A stretch of 40,321 nt of DNA from Candidatus Igneacidithiobacillus taupoensis (GCA_021375695.1 JAEPKX010000013.1:1-40321); one strand, 5' to 3'. Positions 8,651-16,746 are shown, numbered from the stretch's first letter. The notes: generated by a model not told the origin, from the sequence alone. Made by a program: numbers and translations.

Positions 8651-9370
8651 ATGGGTGCGACGCTAGACGCTCCGACGAGAAGTGCCCAAGTGGCTCGTTA
8701 CTTGCCACTGGTACAGCGGATTGCGCAACGTCTGCGGGTTCGACTGCCTGCCAATGTGGATATTGGCGATTTAATCCAGGCAGGTCTCATGGGCCTGATG
8801 AATGCTTTGGAGCAGTGGGAATCCGAGCAAAGTGAGAATGCCTTTTTGGGTTATGCCAGCATTCGAATTCGTGGGGCTATGCTCGATGAACTGCGGGCAC
8901 AAGATTGGTTACCACGACGGGCGCGGCAAAAAGAACAAAGCATTGCCAAGGTTATGAGTCGTCTGGAGCAGGCCCTGGGCCGTGCAGCGAGCGAGGAGGA
9001 GATTGCGGCTGCCCTGGGATGGTCCCTCCAGGAATTGCAGGAGGCGTTACGCGACGGGGGCGGACAATTGTTATACCTGGAGGACCTCGGAGCAGATAAT
9101 GACGCTTTTGTAAATCAATATTTGCGAGCAGATCAGGAGGATATTTCTACCCTGGTGGGTGCTGCCGAGTTTCAGCGCGACCTGGAGCAGTCCATTTTGC
9201 GCTTGCCAGAACGGGAAAGGCTGGTTCTGGCATTATACTATCAAGAAGAATTAACCCTTCGGGAAATTGGCCAAGTGCTGGACTTGACGGAATCTCGCGT
9301 CTCTCAAATTCTCCGGCAAGCGGTATTGCGACTCCGCTCCTCATTGATCAAGTGGCAAGAGGAGGCTTGA
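8651..9370 (+). CDS. fliA: FliA, flagellar sigma-28 factor
   Basis: FliA (239 aa) directs RNA polymerase to late flagellar and chemotaxis genes and is held inactive by FlgM until the hook is complete. Region 2 reads LPLVQRIAQRLRVRLPANVDIGDLIQAGLMGL followed by GYASIRIRGAMLDELRAQDWLPR, a pattern specific to the sigma-28 group. Region 3 includes LEQALGRAASEEEIAAALG. Region 4 is LPERERLVLALYYQEELTLREIGQVLDLTESRVSQI. The start directly abuts the flhG stop, and the stop TGA shares its A with the motA start. Confidence 0.96.
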   Translation: MGATLDAPTRSAQVARYLPLVQRIAQRLRVRLPANVDIGDLIQAGLMGLMNALEQWESEQSENAFLGYASIRIRGAMLDELRAQDWLPRRARQKEQSIAKVMSRLEQALGRAASEEEIAAALGWSLQELQEALRDGGGQLLYLEDLGADNDAFVNQYLRADQEDISTLVGAAEFQRDLEQSILRLPERERLVLALYYQEELTLREIGQVLDLTESRVSQILRQAVLRLRSSLIKWQEEA

Positions 9371-10113
9371 TGGATATCTTGAGTATTCTGGGTCTTCTCC
9401 TGGCAATCGGCGGGATTTTGCTGGGACAATGGTTGGAAGGCGGAAATATCTCCTCCATTGTGCAGCTCACGGCCTTTGTCATTGTCATTGGCGGTACTAC
9501 TGGGGCGGTAATGATTCAGTATAAGTTGCCCATATTTCTTCGCGCAGTAAAAATGCTTCCCTGGATGGTGAAGCCGCCGGCAAGTGAACCGGCCCCGCTC
9601 ATCGAGCAAATCATTTCCTGGAGCCACCTGGCGCGCAAGAGTGGACTATTGGCCCTCGAAAGCAGCCTCGATGGAGTGAGTGATCCTTTTTTGCGTCGGG
9701 GTTTGCAAATGCTGGTCGACGGCGCCGAGCCGCAAAAGATTCGCGATACCCTTCTCGTTGAGCTAGAGGCGCGCGACGCGCTGGAACGGCAAGCGGCGAA
9801 GGTTTTTGAGTCGGCTGGAGGATATGCGCCAACCATCGGCATCCTCGGAGCGGTACTGGGTTTAATTCATGTCATGGAAAATCTGGCAGATCCATCCAAG
9901 CTTGGGGCGGGAATTGCGACAGCTTTCGTTGCAACCATTTATGGAGTGGGTTCTGCAAACATCTTTTTTTTACCGGTATCCAACAAACTGAAAGGGATCG
10001 TTCATGAACGAGCCTACCTCCGCGAGATGCTGATTGAGGGCTTGGTTGGGGTTGCCGAAGGGGAAAACCCAAAGATTATTGAAGCTCGGCTGCAGGGCTT
10101 TTTCGTTCGCTAA
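9370..10113 (+). CDS. motA: MotA-family flagellar stator subunit (MotC/PomA type)
   Basis: MotA is the four-helix stator subunit that, with MotB, conducts ions to drive the motor. The 247-aa product has membrane segments near residues 3-20, 27-48, about 148-170 and 180-200. The family block GGYAPTIGILGAVLGLIHVM contains the conserved proline, and the cytoplasmic loop holds ARKSGLLALE. Length and sequence resemble MotC/PomA (about 250 aa) more than enteric MotA (295 aa). ATG 9370 has GAGGAGG just upstream inside fliA. A motB partner would be expected directly downstream, but only 34 bases separate motA from a convergent gene. The ion used cannot be told from sequence. Confidence 0.92.
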   Translation: MDILSILGLLLAIGGILLGQWLEGGNISSIVQLTAFVIVIGGTTGAVMIQYKLPIFLRAVKMLPWMVKPPASEPAPLIEQIISWSHLARKSGLLALESSLDGVSDPFLRRGLQMLVDGAEPQKIRDTLLVELEARDALERQAAKVFESAGGYAPTIGILGAVLGLIHVMENLADPSKLGAGIATAFVATIYGVGSANIFFLPVSNKLKGIVHERAYLREMLIEGLVGVAEGENPKIIEARLQGFFVR

Positions 10114-10147
10114 CCAGGTACAGCAATGGACCAGGGATGAGGAGGCA

Positions 10148-11392
10148 CTAGAAGGCGTTTTGGGACTGAGCCGCCGACCAGGCCAGGGCTTCGAGAGACG
10201 CACTATTAATGGCAGACAAGGTTAATCCAGCAGTCTCTGCATACTGCTGAATAGCCGTTGGATCCATTCTTTCAATGGCGTCGATAAGTTGTAGCAACAG
10301 GCCGTCCTCTCCTTCTCGTTGCAGCAAAGCAAGGGAAATAGAAGAATCGATCTGGAGCTCGGCAAGGAGTGCCGATAGGGGATGATCGAAAAGAGCATCC
10401 AGCAAAGAGAGCATTCCCACTAAAAAGGAGCGGTGTAATGCTGCTGGTGATTGATCCAGTGCAGTGCTCCGTTCGCGCAAGAGCTCTGCTAAGCGAGCTC
10501 GATTGGTAGCCATTACCAGCAACGATGCCTTGGCCGAACCTTGATCAGCAAACATCAGCAGAGTTAGCCAGCGTTGTAATGGGGCTCGCCCGAGTAAAAG
10601 GAGTGCTCGACGAATACTATCGATAGCTTGGCTCCTGCGCATGCCTGCCGAATTGAGATAGCGCAATAGTTTGACAGTCAATGCTGGATCGCGACGAAAC
10701 CCGTCTTCAATTTCTTCCAGAGAATTGTCACCAATCAGTAGGTTTAAAAGATGAAAAATATTTCTCTGACTGCTGCTTGCATGCTGGTTTGTAATGAGTT
10801 GCGGGCGCGTAAAATAATAGCCTTGGGCCCAATCCATGCCCGCCGCAAAGGCAAATTCCGCTGCTTGTCTGGTTTCAACTCGGGTGGCAATGAGAATGGG
10901 CGCTTTGCTGGTATAAGGTTGGGATCGTATTGTTTTGAGAAGATTAGGTAAAATTTCTAGATCCAATCCCAAAAAATCAATTTTTACATAATTGATCCAG
11001 CGGAGGAGCGCTATTTCCCAGGGCTTGCCAGAAAAGCGATCAATGGCAAGTCGAAATCCTGCCTTTTTGAGGAACTGCAATTTCTCTAGAAATTGTGGAT
11101 CTGGAGATGCGGTAAGGGTAAATTCTGGGACAACCCGTTCACTGGGAAATAGTTCTATACTGCGTTCATCAAAAAAACTATCGGTAAAATTGATGAAGGC
11201 AATTTTATTGTCCAAGAGTTCTTCAATACGAAAACTAGTAAAAGCTTTTACCAACACCCGAGCAGAGGCAAGAAATGGATCGGTACTGGAACTGAGTTCA
11301 TCCCTGGCCAATAACTCGTAGGCTTGCACTATTCCTTTGGAGCTCAGGATGGCCTGGCGCGCAATGAGATCATAGTTTGTTTCCATATTCAT
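10148..11392 (-). CDS. Degenerate EAL plus HDOD domain signalling protein (YuxH-like)
   Basis: The 414-aa product has an N-terminal EAL-like domain (about residues 5-205) and a C-terminal HDOD domain (about 210-400), an arrangement known as the YuxH family. The EAL domain has lost key phosphodiesterase residues. The signature is YELLAR instead of E-A/V-L-x-R. The Asp-Asp pair of DDFG is replaced by IDRFSG. The AEGVET glutamate is replaced by a threonine in IATRVET. It probably binds c-di-GMP or a partner rather than cleaving c-di-GMP (inference). HDOD hallmarks are DPALTVKLLRYLNSA and the following helix LLLLGRAPLQRWL. It converges on motA, which suggests a motility role. The ribosome site is weak; ATG 11386 is an alternative start. 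Confidence 0.85.
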   Translation of the reverse strand: MNMETNYDLIARQAILSSKGIVQAYELLARDELSSSTDPFLASARVLVKAFTSFRIEELLDNKIAFINFTDSFFDERSIELFPSERVVPEFTLTASPDPQFLEKLQFLKKAGFRLAIDRFSGKPWEIALLRWINYVKIDFLGLDLEILPNLLKTIRSQPYTSKAPILIATRVETRQAAEFAFAAGMDWAQGYYFTRPQLITNQHASSSQRNIFHLLNLLIGDNSLEEIEDGFRRDPALTVKLLRYLNSAGMRRSQAIDSIRRALLLLGRAPLQRWLTLLMFADQGSAKASLLVMATNRARLAELLRERSTALDQSPAALHRSFLVGMLSLLDALFDHPLSALLAELQIDSSISLALLQREGEDGLLLQLIDAIERMDPTAIQQYAETAGLTLSAINSASLEALAWSAAQSQNAF

Positions 11393-11919
11393 GCCGTCAT
11401 CAAGCGATCAAGTAGAGTTTTAGAAATTCCTGTGACTGCCAATAGACGATGGTCAAGTCTGAAATTAACAGCAAATTTCAGACTTGACCACTCGTAGAAA
11501 TGTCTGAGGCAGAATGTCAGTTTTGCCGCCTCGAGTAGATTCATTTTCTCACCCTGAAACTCTTGGGAACCAGTGCTGAATGACAGATGGGTGTCCCATT
11601 ATCCAATTCTGTAAAACAGGTAGTGGCCCCAAGCCATCCAGTGTTTGTTTCTAGCCTTCTAACACTTAGCCGAAAGCTCCAAAGTTGCAAGAGGCGAGCG
11701 TGCGGACCTTTGCTTTCCTCGTTGCGAGTGTTGTGACCCCCGCGCAAAATTGGTGTCAGCATCCCAGCCTCATTGCTGGTGAAAACGGGGCGTGTCCTTC
11801 GCGCTTTTCGATAAGCATGTGCTCCAGAAGGAGTATGGCGGGATAACGGCCATCCCTGCGCTCGATGTCCAGATCCCGGCCGTGCTTTGGTGGGTATTCA
11901 CTGGGCCAGAGTGGACAGC
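11393..11919. other. Intergenic stretch without a convincing gene
   Basis: About 530 bases between the EAL-HDOD gene and the tRNA-Asn terminator. Short open frames occur: 11541-11762 on minus (73 codons), and a plus-strand frame from a GTG near 11792 that ends at 11938 (about 48 codons, with VLWWVFTGPEWTA). Neither has a convincing ribosome site or a recognised family. The most distinctive content is the inverted repeat at 11450-11490. The composition and broken frames would fit a decayed gene or element, but I cannot name one. Confidence 0.5.
11450..11490. repeat. Perfect 17-bp inverted repeat with 7-base loop
   Basis: The arms TGGTCAAGTCTGAAATT (11450-11466) and its exact complement (11474-11490) flank AACAGCA. 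There is no T-run on either side in either direction, so it is not a classic terminator. It lies about 60 bp upstream of the EAL-HDOD start. It could be a protein-binding dyad, an RNA hairpin, or the end repeats of a decayed mobile element; the sequence alone does not decide. Confidence 0.9.
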
Positions 11920-11956
11920 AAAAAGAAAAGGCACTTAGATTTTTCTTCTAAGTGCC
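11920..11956 (-). terminator. Rho-independent terminator after tRNA-Asn
   Basis: On the minus strand the 10-bp stem GGCACTTAGA/TCTAAGTGCC (11930-11939 with 11947-11956, 7-base loop) is followed by TTTTCTTTTT. It lies nine bases beyond the 3' CCA of tRNA-Asn. On the plus strand the same stem is followed only by TGTTTTATTT, so termination in that direction would be weaker. Confidence 0.9.
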
Positions 11957-11965
11957 TGTTTTATT

Positions 11966-12041
11966 TGGCTCCCCGGGACAGGCTCGAACTGCCGACCTAG
12001 TGATTAACAGTCACCCGCTCTACCGACTGAGCTACCGGGGA
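11966..12041 (-). tRNA. tRNA-Asn(GTT)
   Basis: A 76-base cloverleaf read on minus. The acceptor stem TCCCCGG pairs with CCGGGGA. The D-arm is GCTCAGTCGGTAGAGC. The anticodon loop is CTGTTAA with anticodon GTT, and the T-arm contains TTCGAGC. Discriminator G and an encoded CCA end the gene. It has its own promoter (12053-12081) and terminator (11920-11956), so it does not depend on the porin gene just upstream. Confidence 0.97.
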
Positions 12042-12052
12042 AAAGTTGCCGT

Positions 12053-12081
12053 AGCATAGACTTGGCTGCCCCTTCCGTCAA
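12053..12081 (-). promoter_or_regulatory. Promoter of tRNA-Asn, overlapping the porin stop codon
   Basis: On minus, TTGACG (12081-12076) and TATGCT (12058-12053) are separated by exactly 17 bases. The -10 box ends 11 bases before the mature tRNA 5' end. The -35 box spans the TGA stop of the porin gene, so coding and promoter sequence share those bases. Both hexamers match sigma-70 sites well. Confidence 0.7.
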
Positions 12082-13250
12082 CCCCAGATATCTCCACTCC
12101 AGCCTACCCGAAGCATCAAGACCACAGCGTTAGGGAGAGTACTGCCAGGAGCTCTGGCACCGGGGTTGATGATGTATTGGAGATCTGGCTGGAGATAGAA
12201 GGAGTGGAACACCGGTTGGCGAAAATTGATTTCGATAGCGCTTTCGGCACCGCTTTGCCGTAGCCACGCGCGATTGAGGCCGATCGTCAGGGTAGATCTT
12301 GCCGAACCAGGAAGGAAATTGCGCAGGCGCAGACCCGCGCCAACATAGGCATTGACGGGGGAAACCACACTGCTGTTGGGCGCGCCGCCCCCCTGGAGGA
12401 ATGCTCCCCATTCAGAGCCATTGCCTGCCTTCCAGCGGTACTCGGCGGCCCCGTAATAGCCCCCTTGACTCGGTGCCCCTCCAAAGGGGGTGTTTTGGGC
12501 CAGATATGCACTGCTGACGTGATTGTAATAGCCCCCCAGCTTGAGGGTGATCTCTCCTGATCCTGCCGGCACAAGCTGATCCCACTCCCCGTAATAGATC
12601 TGCCCCTCGGCCCCCCAGGGGTGGCGCAGGTCTTGGGTACCATCGGCATTGAAGGCACCCACGAGCAAAGTGCTCTGCTGCCAGGTGTACGAAAGCATGG
12701 CTCCGAGACTCGAGTATGGATAGGTGGGAGTGTAGGGGAGGTTGATGGAGATGGTGGGATAGATGCCAAAGGAGGCGTTGAATAGTTCGCTGGCAACCCC
12801 GGTGGTGTTGAAGTAATCATTGGGGTTGAGGATGCCCAGGCGAAAGGTGAATTGCCCCACATTTTGCCGGTAATAGGCCTTATAAAGGCGGGCAACATGG
12901 GCCCTGGGAGTGGTCAGGTTGGAGACCCCCTGCAGGTCACCCACATAGTTGTCTGGATTGCCGCTGTTGGCCACCAGGCCTTCCACTACAAAAGCCCCTC
13001 CCTGCCACCAGCCTGCTTTTTCCGTATCCAGACGCAAGCTGCCCTGCCAGAGGCCGGTGGCTACACTTCCGCGAGCTTGACCCCCACTGAGATTGGCGAC
13101 TCCCTCCAGGTCTATTTGGTTGGTGAAGGATATACCCTTCCACCACTGGCTATGATGCACTTCGGGGCTGGACTGGGAGATGGGAGCCGCCAACATTTCA
13201 TTACTTGTAAATAACCCAAAGAATCCCAAGGCAAGGACGGATTTTTTCAT
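12078..13250 (-). CDS. OprB-like outer-membrane porin
   Basis: A 390-aa protein with a signal peptide (hydrophobic core VLALGFFGLF, then LAAPIS). The mature chain is rich in aromatic and glycine-bearing beta strands, as in carbohydrate-selective porins of the OprB family. Family-like patterns are GSVATGLWQGSLRLDTEKA, FVVEGLVANSG.PDNYVGDLQGVSN and the LYKAYYRQNVGQFTFRLGILNPNDYF block. It ends in WG rather than a terminal phenylalanine. A monosaccharide or small anionic solute is the usual cargo, but specificity cannot be read here. GGAAG lies seven bases before the ATG. It is divergent from cutA. Confidence 0.8.
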   Translation of the reverse strand: MKKSVLALGFFGLFTSNEMLAAPISQSSPEVHHSQWWKGISFTNQIDLEGVANLSGGQARGSVATGLWQGSLRLDTEKAGWWQGGAFVVEGLVANSGNPDNYVGDLQGVSNLTTPRAHVARLYKAYYRQNVGQFTFRLGILNPNDYFNTTGVASELFNASFGIYPTISINLPYTPTYPYSSLGAMLSYTWQQSTLLVGAFNADGTQDLRHPWGAEGQIYYGEWDQLVPAGSGEITLKLGGYYNHVSSAYLAQNTPFGGAPSQGGYYGAAEYRWKAGNGSEWGAFLQGGGAPNSSVVSPVNAYVGAGLRLRNFLPGSARSTLTIGLNRAWLRQSGAESAIEINFRQPVFHSFYLQPDLQYIINPGARAPGSTLPNAVVLMLRVGWSGDIWG

Positions 13251-13274
13251 GAGTTCTTCCCAAAAATATTTTGA

Positions 13275-13302
13275 ATAACACTAAAAAGCAACTAAGTTGC
13301 AA
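13275..13302 (-). promoter_or_regulatory. Candidate porin promoter with small palindrome
   Basis: On minus, TTGCAA (13302-13297) and TGTTAT (13280-13275) are 16 bases apart, about 25 bases upstream of the porin ATG. A 6-bp dyad GCAACT-A-AGTTGC (13288-13300) overlaps the -35 box and could be an operator. The rest of the 142-bp divergent gap to cutA is AT-rich on this side and shows no second clear promoter. Confidence 0.35.
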
Positions 13303-13392
13303 ATTATCCGGAAAACCATCGGATCGTCAAGCCCCCAGGTCTCCAAGCCATCATTCCTGCTAAGATGAAAACGCGGCGAAGGGAGCTTTTCC

Positions 13393-13734
13393 ATGGAAGA
13401 GATACTGTTGGTGATGTGTGCTTGGCCAGAACAGGAGTTGAACGAAAGGATAGTCCGCCAGATTCTTTCCGAAGGTTTGGCCGCTTGCGTCCAGATTTTG
13501 CCGGCGATGCGATCATTTTTCCCGTGGGAAGGGCGAATGGAATCCGCCTCGGAGCATCTGATGCTTTGCAAAACCCTGGCAAGTCGTTATACCAGTCTGG
13601 AACAGCGCTTACGGGATTTGCATCCCTATGAGGTTCCAGAGATCCTGGCCGTGCCGGTCCGATATGTTCATGAAGCCTATGGACTGTGGTTGGCCCAAGT
13701 CTTGGAAGAAGGCGGCCCGAGTCTTGCTAATTGA
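13393..13734 (+). CDS. cutA: CutA1-type divalent-cation tolerance protein
   Basis: A 113-aa trimeric cytoplasmic protein of the CutA1 family, linked in enterobacteria to copper tolerance but of uncertain molecular role. The family landmarks are LSEGLAACVQILPAMRSFFPWEGRM (positions about 24-48), the LHPYEVPEILAVPV strand and a tryptophan-containing C-terminal helix. It lies 36 bases upstream of dsbD on the same strand. cutA and dsbD are adjacent in many proteobacteria, so co-transcription is likely. Confidence 0.92.
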   Translation: MEEILLVMCAWPEQELNERIVRQILSEGLAACVQILPAMRSFFPWEGRMESASEHLMLCKTLASRYTSLEQRLRDLHPYEVPEILAVPVRYVHEAYGLWLAQVLEEGGPSLAN

Positions 13735-13770
13735 TTGCAAAAGGCATAGGCAGAGGATGACACTCTCTTG

Positions 13771-15603
13771 ATGAAAAACAATAGGTTAAAAATGACTCGG
13801 GGGCAGGAGCGGAGTCTTACGCGACAAAGTTATCTGCCTTTTCTGTTCTTTCTGGGACTGTTCTGGACGATTCTGGGCACGGCGTGGGGCAATCATTTCC
13901 TGTCCGCTGAACAGGCGTTTCAGTTTTCCGCCCAAAATCTTGGTAATGATCGCCTGGAACTGCAGTGGAAGGTTGCCCCGGGATACCACCTGTATCGGCA
14001 GATGACCCATATCGAGGTTGCTCCAGCCAATGTGCATTTGGGTCCCTGGCAACTGCCGCCGGGGAAGCTGCTGGATGATCCTGCCTTTGGCAAGGTGCAA
14101 GTCCTGGAAGGCACCAATCGGGTGATTGTTCCCTATACGATCGAGGGAGCACCACCCAAATCCATTGTGGTGACCAGCACGTATCAGGGCTGCGCCGACG
14201 CTGGGGTCTGCTATCCCCAGCAACAGCGGACCATTACTCTTTCCCTTGCGCCGGTAGCTGCTACGCACCAGGCTGCAGTGACAGCAACGCAGCCAGCAAA
14301 TTCCGCCAAGGAGCCTGGACCGGTGAGTAATGCGGGTCGACTGGCCGAGTCCCTGGACAAAAGTTTTTTCTGGACCTTGGTATTGTTTTTTGTGTCTGGC
14401 CTCGGACTTGCCTTTACCCCCTGTGTGTTTCCCATGATCCCGATTCTCTCTGGGATCATCGTCGGGCAACGAGAGCGACCCAATCGCTTGCGGGCCTTTA
14501 TGTTGTCCTTGGCCTATGTACTAGGCATGTCACTGAGTTACACCATTGCCGGGGTTTTGGCGGCATTGAGTGGTGCGTATCTGCAGGCTTTTTTCCAAAA
14601 TCCCTGGGTCATTGCTGCCTTTGCAGCCATATTTGTCCTGCTGGCCCTGTCCATGTTTGGTTTTTATGAATTGCAAATGCCGGTTGCCATCCAGAGCCGC
14701 CTTGCGCGGGTGGGAAAAGGGGGGCATCTACTGAGTAGCTTGGTATTGGGTGCCCTCTCGGCCTTGATTGTTGGGCCTTGCGTGGCTGCCCCCCTGGCTG
14801 GGGGGTTACTGTTCATCTCCCAAAGTGGCAATGTCCTCTTGGGGGCCTTGGCCCTCTTTGTGCTAAGTCTTGGCATGGGTTTTCCGTTGTTGATCATCGG
14901 CAGTTCGGCGGCCCATTTCCTGCCCAAGGCGGGACCCTGGATGGATGCCATCAAGGCCATTTTTGGTGTCTTGATGTTGGGAGTGGCCATCTGGTTCTTA
15001 AGCCGCGTTTTGCCAGGTCCGGTCACCCTGGCTCTATGGGCCCTGTTGGCGATTTTTGCGGGGGTCTATCTGCGTGCCCTGGAATCCGCTTCGGCGGCGG
15101 GTTGGACCTTGTTCCGCAAAGCCTTGGGGATCGTGTTACTGGCTTGGGGACTGGTCATGGGGGTAGGGGCCCTGGAGGGACAATCGGATCCCTTTGCGCC
15201 GTTGCCAACGTCCCATACCGACATCCCAAGCGTTGCGCCAATGCTCCATTTTCAGCGGGTTCGCTCGCCAGCGGAGCTGGATCAAGCCTTGGCCCAGGCG
15301 CGAGGAAAACCGGTGCTGGTGGATTATTGGGCTAGTTGGTGTGTGGAGTGTGCTCGCATGGACCAGATGGTCTTTCAGAATCCCAAGGTGAGGAAGGCTC
15401 TTGCTGGGTATGGGTTGATCCGTGTCGATGTGACAGAGAATGATCAGGATTCCCGTCAGTTGCTCCGGCAACATCACTTGGCCGGCCCTCCTGCCTTTTT
15501 GCTGATCAGCCCCTCAGGAAAACTGCAAGCGGTACAGGAGGGATTTTTGGGGCCCGATGCCTTTGTCCATTGGCTTCATGGGACGAAGGATCGTACTCCC
15601 TAG
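13771..15603 (+). CDS. dsbD: DsbD, thiol:disulfide interchange protein
   Basis: DsbD (610 aa) carries electrons from cytoplasmic thioredoxin across the inner membrane to periplasmic DsbC/DsbG and cytochrome c maturation. It has the three expected parts. After an N-terminal signal/anchor comes an alpha domain with the cysteine pair in YQGCADAGVCYP. The central eight-helix domain has FTPCVFPMIPILSGIIVGQ and GPCVAAPLAGGLLF. The C-terminal thioredoxin domain has active site WASWCVECARM. ATG 13771 is used; TTG 13768 adds one residue. The stop codon overlaps that of the convergent zinc-finger gene, and no terminator lies between them. Confidence 0.95.
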   Translation: MKNNRLKMTRGQERSLTRQSYLPFLFFLGLFWTILGTAWGNHFLSAEQAFQFSAQNLGNDRLELQWKVAPGYHLYRQMTHIEVAPANVHLGPWQLPPGKLLDDPAFGKVQVLEGTNRVIVPYTIEGAPPKSIVVTSTYQGCADAGVCYPQQQRTITLSLAPVAATHQAAVTATQPANSAKEPGPVSNAGRLAESLDKSFFWTLVLFFVSGLGLAFTPCVFPMIPILSGIIVGQRERPNRLRAFMLSLAYVLGMSLSYTIAGVLAALSGAYLQAFFQNPWVIAAFAAIFVLLALSMFGFYELQMPVAIQSRLARVGKGGHLLSSLVLGALSALIVGPCVAAPLAGGLLFISQSGNVLLGALALFVLSLGMGFPLLIIGSSAAHFLPKAGPWMDAIKAIFGVLMLGVAIWFLSRVLPGPVTLALWALLAIFAGVYLRALESASAAGWTLFRKALGIVLLAWGLVMGVGALEGQSDPFAPLPTSHTDIPSVAPMLHFQRVRSPAELDQALAQARGKPVLVDYWASWCVECARMDQMVFQNPKVRKALAGYGLIRVDVTENDQDSRQLLRQHHLAGPPAFLLISPSGKLQAVQEGFLGPDAFVHWLHGTKDRTP

Positions 15604-15830
15604 TGACCGCCCTTGCTCCTGGGCCCGCCCTTGAGGATATAGAGGGTGCCGCAATAGGGACAGCGTGCCTCACCCGTTTCCTCAATTTTCAGGAAGACGC
15701 GGGGGTGTCCGTTCCAGACCCCTCCCTGCGGTTGAGGACAGGCCAGCGGGAGTTCCCTGGGGTCAATTTCCACAAAGTTTTGGGCACAGCAGTGTATTTC
15801 CGGGGAGGAAGACTTCTGCTCAAACGACAT
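15600..15830 (-). CDS. zf-CHCC zinc-finger protein (NDUFS6-like)
   Basis: A 76-aa protein with the CHCC zinc ligands Cys31, His42, Cys57 and Cys60 (GHPRVFLKIE...RCPYCGTLY). This domain is shared with the small NDUFS6 subunit of mitochondrial complex I and with free-standing bacterial proteins often found near ilvE. The bacterial role is unknown. ATG 15830 is chosen because it places the domain at normal length. An upstream extension would run deep into ilvE. It overlaps the 3' end of ilvE by 11 bases, so it is translated from the glnE-ilvE transcript. Confidence 0.88.
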   Translation of the reverse strand: MSFEQKSSSPEIHCCAQNFVEIDPRELPLACPQPQGGVWNGHPRVFLKIEETGEARCPYCGTLYILKGGPRSKGGH

Positions 15831-16743
15831 GGTGGAGCCACTCTGGATGATCGTCACGTTTGCCCGAAACCGTGTCAAAATATCGGGTCTGCAACATTTC
15901 CGTAATGGGACCCCGCCGCCCGGCACCGATTTTTCGGTCATCAATCTCCCGGATGGGGGTGACTTCGGCAGCGGTCCCGGTAAAAAAGGCTTCATCGGCA
16001 ATGTAACATTCATCCCGGGTTAGCTGTTTTTCGACAACAGGAATTCCGGCATCCCGGGCGAAGTGGAGAATGGTGTCGCGGGTGATCCCTTCCAGGGCGC
16101 TCGTTAAGGTGGGCGTATAGAGCACCCCATCGCGCACCAGGAAAAAGTTTTCTCCAGATCCCTCAGCCACATAGCCCTCCCGGTCCAACAAGAGGGCTTC
16201 ATCGTAGCCGGCATAATGAGCCTCTCGATGGGCCAGCATGGAGTTCATGTAATTCCCCGTTGCTTTGGCCTTGCAGAGGTGGATATTGACGTGGTGCCGA
16301 CTGTAGGAACTGATTTTGACGCGAATGCCTCGTTCCAGTGCTTCTTGTCCCAGATAGCTACCCCACGACCAGGCAGCAATCAACGCGTGGACGCGCAAGC
16401 CTTTGGCAGCGAGCCCCATCCCCTCGGCACCGTAGAAAAAGAGCGGACGGATATAGGCTGAACTCAAATCATTGGCCCGGATGACCTCCTTGGTGGCGGC
16501 ATCAATCTCTGCGGGGGTAAAGCTAACGTCCATTTGCAGGATCTTAGCGCTGTTGAAGAGGCGCTTGGTATGCTCGGCCAGCCGAAAAATGGCCGGTCCC
16601 TTGGGAGTCGCATAGGCTCTCTCCCCTTCAAAGCAGCCCATGCCATAGTGCAGGCTATGGCTGAGGCCATGCACCTGGGCCTCTCGCCAGGGGCGCAGAG
16701 AACCATCCATCCAGATAAAACCGTCGCGATCGTCCATGGACAT
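15820..16743 (-). CDS. ilvE: Branched-chain amino-acid aminotransferase
   Basis: IlvE (307 aa) transfers the amino group between glutamate and the keto acids of leucine, isoleucine and valine, using pyridoxal phosphate. Fold-type IV features are visible: DGFIWMDG near the start, LHYGMGCFEGERAY, the PLP-binding lysine at residue 160 in KATGNYMNS, and EGSGENFFLVRDG. The C-terminal substrate motif is FFTGTAAEVTPI. It starts three bases after glnE ends and overlaps the following zinc-finger gene. Confidence 0.95.
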   Translation of the reverse strand: MSMDDRDGFIWMDGSLRPWREAQVHGLSHSLHYGMGCFEGERAYATPKGPAIFRLAEHTKRLFNSAKILQMDVSFTPAEIDAATKEVIRANDLSSAYIRPLFFYGAEGMGLAAKGLRVHALIAAWSWGSYLGQEALERGIRVKISSYSRHHVNIHLCKAKATGNYMNSMLAHREAHYAGYDEALLLDREGYVAEGSGENFFLVRDGVLYTPTLTSALEGITRDTILHFARDAGIPVVEKQLTRDECYIADEAFFTGTAAEVTPIREIDDRKIGAGRRGPITEMLQTRYFDTVSGKRDDHPEWLHHVV

Positions 16744-16746
16744 TAT

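Noticed and set aside
10034-10225. 63-codon plus-strand frame overlapping the end of motA, considered as a motB remnant
   Set aside because: No MotB membrane segment or peptidoglycan-binding pattern; it is out-of-frame motA plus antisense of the EAL-HDOD gene.
11541-11762. 73-codon minus-strand frame in the intergenic stretch
   Set aside because: No ribosome site, no recognised family, composition unlike neighbours' genes.
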